Positions 59,824-64,000 of a stretch of 64,000 nt of DNA are shown piece after piece (position 1 is the stretch's first letter; each line of letters starts with the position of its first letter). The translations under genes and the position numbers were made by a program. Below the pieces are notes generated by a model. The model had not been told where the DNA came from. It made no database searches and saw only the letters and a list, made by a program, of their open reading frames with translations. Source of the DNA: Actinoplanes lobatus (GTDB lineage Bacteria; Actinomycetota; Actinomycetes; Mycobacteriales; Micromonosporaceae); the NCBI RefSeq assembly GCF_014205215.1, contig NZ_JACHNC010000001.1:8986501-9050500 (forward strand), written 5' to 3'.

Positions 59824-60783
59824 TCACGGCACAATGACCAGCCTGCTGCCCCGTAGGTCGGTGCGTTGCCAGGCGGTCTCGATGTCGCTCAGTGGGACCT
59901 TCACCACGTCGAAGGTCAGCTCGCCGGATCGGGCCCATGTCACGACCTGGCCGTACACCTCCTGCATGGTCTGTGGGCCGAGTCCTTTGGCCGCGCCGTA
60001 GATCTCGACACCGGAGGTGCGCAGGCTCTCCGCGGCGAGAACGAGCCCGGCGCCGGCGGACTCTCCGATCTGGATCAGCCGCGTCGGCTTCGGGAACGCG
60101 AATGATCGCGGGATCAGCGATCGCAGCAGGATCTCGGTGGGCCGGCCCCAGAGGTAGTCCAGCACGACGTCGTAACCATCGCCCTTGGCATCGAGGTACG
60201 CCTGCGCCAGCGCCTCGTCCGGTACGGCTGTGTTGATCACCTCATCGGCGCCGAGGGCCCGCACCTCACGCAGTTGGTCGTCGTCGCGGCCGGTCGCGAT
60301 GATCCGGCCGGCGCCGAGCAGCCGGGCCACCTTCACCGCGAGTCGCCCGGCGACCCCGGTGGCGCCCTGCACGAGTACGGTCTCGCCCGGCACGAAGCCG
60401 GCGGCGGTCTTGATGGACATGCCGGTGATCGCCGTGCCCAGCACGGTCGCGATCGCCGGATCGATGCCCTCCGCGATCGGCATGTAGGCGCCCTTGGGCA
60501 CCACCGTCTTCTCGGCGAGCGCGCCGAAGGGCTGGCGTGGGTTGCCGAACCCGACGAGGGTGCCATCCGGCAGCGTGCCGATGCCGTCGAAGGCGGGAAT
60601 CGCCGGCAACTGTGCGGTGTACTTCTCGCTCGCGTAATGCGTGCCGGCCGCGATGCGCTTGTCGACGTTCTCGACCGCGACCGCCTTCACGTCGATGACG
60701 ACCTCATCGTCGCCGGCCACGGGATCCGGGAAGTCCTCATAGCGAGGGATGCCACCGATCTCGTGCAGCACCGCCGCCTTCAT
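59824..60783 (-). CDS. MDR-superfamily NADPH-dependent oxidoreductase (quinone-oxidoreductase-like)
   Basis: The product has 319 residues. The N-terminal GroES-like domain starts MKAAVLHEIGGIPRYEDFPDP, and the Rossmann motif is VLVQGATGVAGRLAVKVARLLGAGRIIATGR. The zinc-binding cysteines of alcohol dehydrogenases are absent, so it is a zinc-free quinone or enone reductase. Its start overlaps the stop of a small upstream ORF (TGATG). Confidence 0.85.
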   Translation of the reverse strand: MKAAVLHEIGGIPRYEDFPDPVAGDDEVVIDVKAVAVENVDKRIAAGTHYASEKYTAQLPAIPAFDGIGTLPDGTLVGFGNPRQPFGALAEKTVVPKGAYMPIAEGIDPAIATVLGTAITGMSIKTAAGFVPGETVLVQGATGVAGRLAVKVARLLGAGRIIATGRDDDQLREVRALGADEVINTAVPDEALAQAYLDAKGDGYDVVLDYLWGRPTEILLRSLIPRSFAFPKPTRLIQIGESAGAGLVLAAESLRTSGVEIYGAAKGLGPQTMQEVYGQVVTWARSGELTFDVVKVPLSDIETAWQRTDLRGSRLVIVP

Positions 60784-61034
60784 CACAGCTCCCGGCCGAA
60801 GAACGCCGCGACCCGGCGCTGAACGACCGCCAGGAACCGGGGAGGCCGGGCAGGTGTGTGGTTCCACCTGTTGTTCAAGGAAGGTCGGGCCACGTCGCCG
60901 CCGCGATGCGCACGGCCGCGGATCGCCGTGCCCTGGTGTCCAGCCAGCCGCTCGGCGTGCGCGGGGACTCCGGGAATGCGGTGTGCAGCCCAGTGCAGCA
61001 GGCTGCCGACCGAGCGCTTGTCTGTCATCACCAT
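60783..61034 (-). CDS. Small ORF coupled to the oxidoreductase, possibly regulator remnant
   Basis: The frame has 83 codons, starting MVMTDKRSVGSLLHWAAHR. GAGAGGGG lies upstream of the ATG and the frame ends in TGATG with the oxidoreductase. Third-position GC is lower than in neighbours and no domain is recognised. The tandem operator just upstream suggests a former TetR-type regulator gene, now shortened. It may not be a functional protein. Confidence 0.35.
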   Translation of the reverse strand: MVMTDKRSVGSLLHWAAHRIPGVPAHAERLAGHQGTAIRGRAHRGGDVARPSLNNRWNHTPARPPRFLAVVQRRVAAFFGREL

Positions 61035-61039
61035 GCCCC

Positions 61040-61080
61040 TCTCTATCAGCGATAGAGAACGACTCTAGCACCGATAGAGT
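61040..61080. promoter_or_regulatory. Tandem operator for a TetR-like regulator
   Basis: TCTCTATC-AGC-GATAGAGA (61040-61058, perfect) and ACTCTA-N7-TAGAGT (61062-61080) are centred 22 bp apart, two helical turns. They sit between the small minus-strand ORF and the plus-strand hydrolase remnant, as in a divergent TetR-controlled promoter. Confidence 0.65.
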
Positions 61081-61099
61081 GACGGTGGGAGGTACCGAA

Positions 61100-61144
61100 T
61101 TGGCGCTGAGTACTCTGCGCTGGACGGAAGCCGGCGCACCGCGG
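61100..61144 (+). pseudogene. 5' remnant of an alpha/beta hydrolase gene
   Basis: After GGGAGG and a TTG start at 61100, the plus strand reads LALSTLRWTEAGAPR, the typical first strand of alpha/beta hydrolases, which normally continues into an LLxHG motif. Instead the sequence becomes QRGDSQQCQRS and loses all family character. Nothing downstream restores it. It is best read as a decayed gene next to an intact operator. Confidence 0.35.
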
Positions 61145-61232
61145 CAACGTGGCGATTCGCAGCAATGCCAACGGAGCTCTGCCCCCAGCCCGACGAAGCG
61201 TGTCGCGGCGGTCGGCGTGGATGAGTACCGGA

Positions 61233-61263
61233 AGGCCCGGCTCGCCTGTGGTGAGCCGGGCCT
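61233..61263 (-). terminator. Hairpin terminator after the DUF3592-like gene
   Basis: An 11-bp perfect stem AGGCCCGGCTC (61233-61243) pairs with 61253-61263 across a 9-nt loop, 22 nt past the stop at 61286. It ends the LRR-ankyrin 3-DUF3592 transcript. Confidence 0.75.
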
Positions 61264-61285
61264 GGTCGACCTGTTCGATCCGGCG

Positions 61286-61747
61286 TCAGCCGAATATCTG
61301 GCGGACCTTCTCCTGTCGTCTGCGTTCGCGGAGCAGGCGCCGGCCGGTGAACACCGCCGCAGCCAAGCACACCAGCATGATGACCGACAACACGACCGCG
61401 AGATTGCGCGAGCCACTGCTGTCGGCGTCCTCGACATCCGACGTCAACCGCGCCGGGTCGTACCGGATGCGTACCCGGTCCGACGTATCCAGCTCCAAGC
61501 TGCAGCTGTTGCAATCGGCGGTGATCGTGTCGCCCTGGTGGACGAACTCCACCGTGGTGGACTTGACCTTGCCGGCCCGGTCCACCCCGACGACCACGGC
61601 CTCCGTGCTCACCCCACGGGTCTTCATCGTCCAGGCCTCTACGCCCGCGATGCCGCCCTGCAGGCACATGAAGACCGTCAGCAGGCTGAACCCGACAACC
61701 ACACGGATCAGGTTCTGCTGCCTCGCATCAGTCACCGCTGCACCCAC
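61286..61747 (-). CDS. DUF3592-like two-TM membrane protein
   Basis: The product has 153 residues. TM helices lie at residues 14-36 (IRVVVGFSLLTVFMCLQGG) and about 113-135 (LAVVLSVIMLVCLAAAVF). The extracytoplasmic loop has SLELDTSDRVRIRYDPARLTSD, which resembles DUF3592 proteins, plus two cysteines (ADCNSCS). The C-terminus is very basic (RRLLRERRRQEK). It lies 11 bp after the small TM gene in the same transcript. Confidence 0.65.
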   Translation of the reverse strand: MGAAVTDARQQNLIRVVVGFSLLTVFMCLQGGIAGVEAWTMKTRGVSTEAVVVGVDRAGKVKSTTVEFVHQGDTITADCNSCSLELDTSDRVRIRYDPARLTSDVEDADSSGSRNLAVVLSVIMLVCLAAAVFTGRRLLRERRRQEKVRQIFG

Positions 61748-61758
61748 TCACTCCCACA

Positions 61759-61890
61759 TCACAGCATGCCGACGCCAGCGATGGCCATGGCGAGCCCGGC
61801 GGCGAAGAGCAGGGCCGAGACGAACAGCCGGAGCCTCACGGACGTTGTCGCATCACTTTCGGTACGCCGTACGCCCGGGTCCGTCGCCAC
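61759..61890 (-). CDS. Small single-TM protein between ankyrin 3 and DUF3592
   Basis: The frame has 43 codons from a GTG at 61890: a polar start ATDPGVRRTESDATTS, then one TM helix (LFVSALLFAAGLAMAIAG). No ribosome binding site is obvious. An overlapping 23-codon frame (61836-61907) begins at the ankyrin stop (GTGA) and could reinitiate translation into the TM part. It is below normal gene-finder size. Confidence 0.4.
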   Translation of the reverse strand: MATDPGVRRTESDATTSVRLRLFVSALLFAAGLAMAIAGVGML

Positions 61891-61903
61891 TGTGGAAGGT
61901 CGG

Positions 61904-63604
61904 TCACGCCTTCTTGCGGACGTACTCGAGGGCGGCCACGAACTCGGGTGGGAGATCTTCGTTGTAGTTCAGCACGTCGTCGAAGTAGTCGATCACCGAC
62001 ATGTCGTACTGGTTGGGCAGGTGCGGGTCGGCGCCCGCGTCCACCAGGGCCCGGATCAGGTCGGCCGGCCACTGGTGCACCACCGCGATGTAGAGCGGTG
62101 TGCTGCCCTCCAGGTCCTTGGCGTTGACGTCGAGCCCTTCGGCGATCAGCCGGGGCAGCAGGCGGGCGTGGTCGAAGGAGCGGACCCGGTGCATCAGGCT
62201 GCGGCCACGGCTGTCCCGCAGGTGCGGGTCCATGCCGGCGTCGAGCAGTTCGAGAACAACCCGGGTGCCGCCGTGGATCATGCGCAGCCACAGGTCCTTG
62301 CGGTATGCGCGGATCCGTTTCGGGAGGCGGCCACCGGCGCCGCGCCAGGCATGCTCGGCCGCGAAGCAGCCGGTCACCGCGCCGCCGAAGGCGCGCATGG
62401 CGCGTTCCCGTTGCCGTTCCTCCGCGGTGTGCGCGGGCAGCTCGAACCGCCCACCGACCAGGTCGAGCCGGTGCCACTCGCCCCCGCAGCGCACCCTGAT
62501 GATCTCCACCCCCGCCGGCGACCGGGACGATCCGCCCACCGAAGCAGCGGGCGAAGCGGACCCCGGGACACCCGGCGAAGCCGTCACCGGGTCGCCTGGC
62601 GAAAGGGTGGACGAGGCGGCCGGTTGGGCCGGGGAACGAGGCGGGGCGCCGGAGGCGGTCGTGGAGGAGCGGGCGGGGAACAGCGCGGCCCGGACGAGCG
62701 GATGCAGATCGGCGGGCGTGAGCCGGCCCGCCCGTACCAGGTCGAGGTCGGGCGAATACTGGGTCAGGTCCCGGTGCAGGCGCGGGGCGTGCCGCATCGG
62801 GTCGGACCAGCCGCCGCCGGACTTCTTCCAGGCGACCCGGATCCGGCCGTCGGCGACCTTCACCCGCAAATACCACCGGTAGTCGGCCCACAGCGCCCAG
62901 GTGGCCTGCCCGTACTTCGCGGTGAGCTGTTCGGCGTCGAACGCCGCCCGCAGCGGATCGACGCCCGCGAGGTCGTCCTGGCGTGCCCAGCCGTTCCCGT
63001 CCTCGTCGGTGACCAGGAGCCCGGCCGTGGTGAACGCCGCGGCCAGGGTGGGCGCCAGCCGCACCCGCTCGGCCAGGGCCGGCGTGTCGTCCCACGTCCC
63101 GAGTTCGGCATCGGGCAGCGGGTCGCCGGCCGGTGTGAAGCCGGGCATCCGCTCCGCCGAGCCGCCCAGCGCGAACCGCAGCTCACCGGCGTGGCGGGCG
63201 TCCCAGAGGTAGGTGGGCAGCGGAAGGTAGCTCTCCTGCCCGAGGTGGGCGCCGCGCACCGCCTTCAGGGTGAGCCGCTGCGATCCGATCAGCGACACCG
63301 GCGCGTCGACCACCAGGGTGAGCGTGTCATGGTCGACCGGACCGTCCGGAACCAGTACGTACCGTCGCTGGGGCGCGAGCGTCGTGTAGCCCCCGAGGGC
63401 GCGGGGCAGGTGCCAGCGCAGCAGGTCGGGCGCGAGATGGCGGGCCGGCTCGGCGCCCTCGTCGTCGAGGTCGACGTCGATCCGGGCGGCCTCGCAGGCG
63501 GCCCGCCAGTCGCCGCGCTCACGCGCCTCGGTGGATTCGGCGATCATCCACTCCGGTACGGCGTAGCGGCGGATCCGAGCCCACTCGGTCAGCGTGCCAC
63601 TCAT
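61904..63604 (-). CDS. Ankyrin-repeat-type protein, paralogue 3
   Basis: The product has 566 residues with the same framework as paralogues 1 and 2 (RRYAVPEWMIAESTEARERGDWRAA, APDLLRWHLPRALGG, PLPTYLWDARHAGEL, DLHPLVRAALFP). It carries a Ser/Pro/Gly/Ala-rich insertion (about residues 345-385) and ends in intact ankyrin-like repeats (VVLELLDAGMDPHLRDSRG, LIAEGLDVNAKDLEGSTPLY, IRALVDAGADPHLP) and EYVRKKA. The ATG overlaps the stop of the LRR gene (ATGA). No tRNA-like element precedes it. Confidence 0.8.
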   Translation of the reverse strand: MSGTLTEWARIRRYAVPEWMIAESTEARERGDWRAACEAARIDVDLDDEGAEPARHLAPDLLRWHLPRALGGYTTLAPQRRYVLVPDGPVDHDTLTLVVDAPVSLIGSQRLTLKAVRGAHLGQESYLPLPTYLWDARHAGELRFALGGSAERMPGFTPAGDPLPDAELGTWDDTPALAERVRLAPTLAAAFTTAGLLVTDEDGNGWARQDDLAGVDPLRAAFDAEQLTAKYGQATWALWADYRWYLRVKVADGRIRVAWKKSGGGWSDPMRHAPRLHRDLTQYSPDLDLVRAGRLTPADLHPLVRAALFPARSSTTASGAPPRSPAQPAASSTLSPGDPVTASPGVPGSASPAASVGGSSRSPAGVEIIRVRCGGEWHRLDLVGGRFELPAHTAEERQRERAMRAFGGAVTGCFAAEHAWRGAGGRLPKRIRAYRKDLWLRMIHGGTRVVLELLDAGMDPHLRDSRGRSLMHRVRSFDHARLLPRLIAEGLDVNAKDLEGSTPLYIAVVHQWPADLIRALVDAGADPHLPNQYDMSVIDYFDDVLNYNEDLPPEFVAALEYVRKKA

Positions 63605-64000
63605 CGGTAGACGCTCACGATCGCGTTGATGTCCTCGTGTGGTGGGGTGGTGGTCTTCGGGGCCTGCCGTCGCATGCGCCGGGGGACGCCGCCGTTGAGG
63701 CCCAGGTGGTCGAGGTGGGCGCCGGCGGCCAGCAGGAGCCGGGCGCCGCGGCCGGTGACGCCGGTGAAGCGCACGTCGAGCCGTTTCAGGGCGCTGCCGG
63801 GCAGGGCCTCGGCGAGCAGGGCCGCGCCGGTGTCGCCGACCTCGTTGGGGAGGCCGCCGAGGGCGCGTTCGGACGGTGGCCGGGCCAGGTCGAGGGCGGT
63901 CCACGCGCGCAGGTGGGCGGCGATCGGGGCGACGTCGGTGATGCCGTTGCCACCCAGTCCGAGGGTCATCGCGTACCCCGACAGCTTTTCCGTCAGAGCG
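63601..64000 (-). CDS. Leucine-rich-repeat protein (5' truncated by window)
   Basis: The frame is open to the end of the window. The visible 133 residues hold LRR-like units (GLGGNGITDVAPIAAHLRAWTALDLA, LKRLDVRFTGVTGRGARLLLAAGAHLDHLGLNGG) of the ribonuclease-inhibitor style, followed by a basic tail. The C-terminus is coupled to ankyrin paralogue 3 by ATGA. Both are protein-interaction modules, suggesting a recognition function. Confidence 0.7.
   Translation of the reverse strand, partial: ALTEKLSGYAMTLGLGGNGITDVAPIAAHLRAWTALDLARPPSERALGGLPNEVGDTGAALLAEALPGSALKRLDVRFTGVTGRGARLLLAAGAHLDHLGLNGGVPRRMRRQAPKTTTPPHEDINAIVSVYR

Noticed and set aside
60749..63610. 953-codon plus-strand open frame
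   Set aside because: It runs antisense to the oxidoreductase end, DUF3592-like and ankyrin genes; the long frame is a by-product of their GC-rich codons.

Overview
The window is high-GC DNA with dense genes, many GTG/TTG starts, ATGA/GTGA overlaps between neighbours, a SARP-NB-ARC-TPR regulator, DUF6230/DUF6114 proteins, an ECF41-type sigma factor and many TetR/PadR/LuxR regulators. This points to a mycelial actinobacterium, probably of the Micromonosporaceae (Actinoplanes-like). The family assignment is inference from gene style only. Most of the window is ordinary chromosomal accessory content.

Left part (1-29 kb): a truncated FMN alpha-hydroxy-acid oxidase, an MFS permease, an SMR exporter with its TetR and a clear operator, an alpha/beta hydrolase coupled to an ECF41-type sigma factor, a PadR/membrane-protein pair, a FAD monooxygenase facing an AraC regulator, a LuxR-type response regulator, a GH13 alpha-glucan enzyme paired with a GMC oxidoreductase, a SARP regulator, an RTX-type calcium-binding protein, a GGDEF-EAL protein, and a cysE-cysK operon led by a probable leaderless 35-codon ORF.

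Centre (29-40 kb): the most interesting region. A minus-strand operon (37500 down to 30722) has its own promoter and lies downstream of a strong terminator. In order it encodes a TauD/clavaminate-synthase-like dioxygenase, an FMN alpha-hydroxy-acid oxidase, a 21-residue peptide ending AYPWH with an excellent ribosome binding site, a hairpin that could act as an attenuator, a cytochrome P450, a proline-iminopeptidase-like hydrolase, an ATP-grasp-like ligase and an MFS exporter. Nearly all genes overlap by 4 nt. This reads as a RiPP (ribosomally made, modified peptide) pathway with a minimal aromatic core, related in concept to P450-crosslinked peptides such as biarylitides, cittilins and tryptorubin but with a different enzyme set. 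It is flanked on one side by an 826-bp gene-poor element bounded by about 130-bp imperfect inverted repeats, and on the other by an independent PadR/acyl-CoA dehydrogenase unit.

Right part (40-64 kb): a signal peptidase, a four-PAS hybrid histidine kinase, an XRE / membrane protein / ImmA-like protease module, a DUF6230-DUF6114-MpaB operon, a nitronate monooxygenase, and then a MoxR ATPase + vWA metalloprotein-like pair translationally coupled to an ankyrin-type protein. Two more paralogues of that ankyrin-type protein follow, two of the three being preceded by near-identical tRNA-like genes (CCA-ended, intact acceptor/D/T arms, but a shortened and completely different anticodon arm in each). 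The third paralogue is coupled to a leucine-rich-repeat protein that runs off the window. This second region is a plausible, undescribed conflict or sensing system. No rRNA, CRISPR array, insertion sequence or phage gene was recognised.
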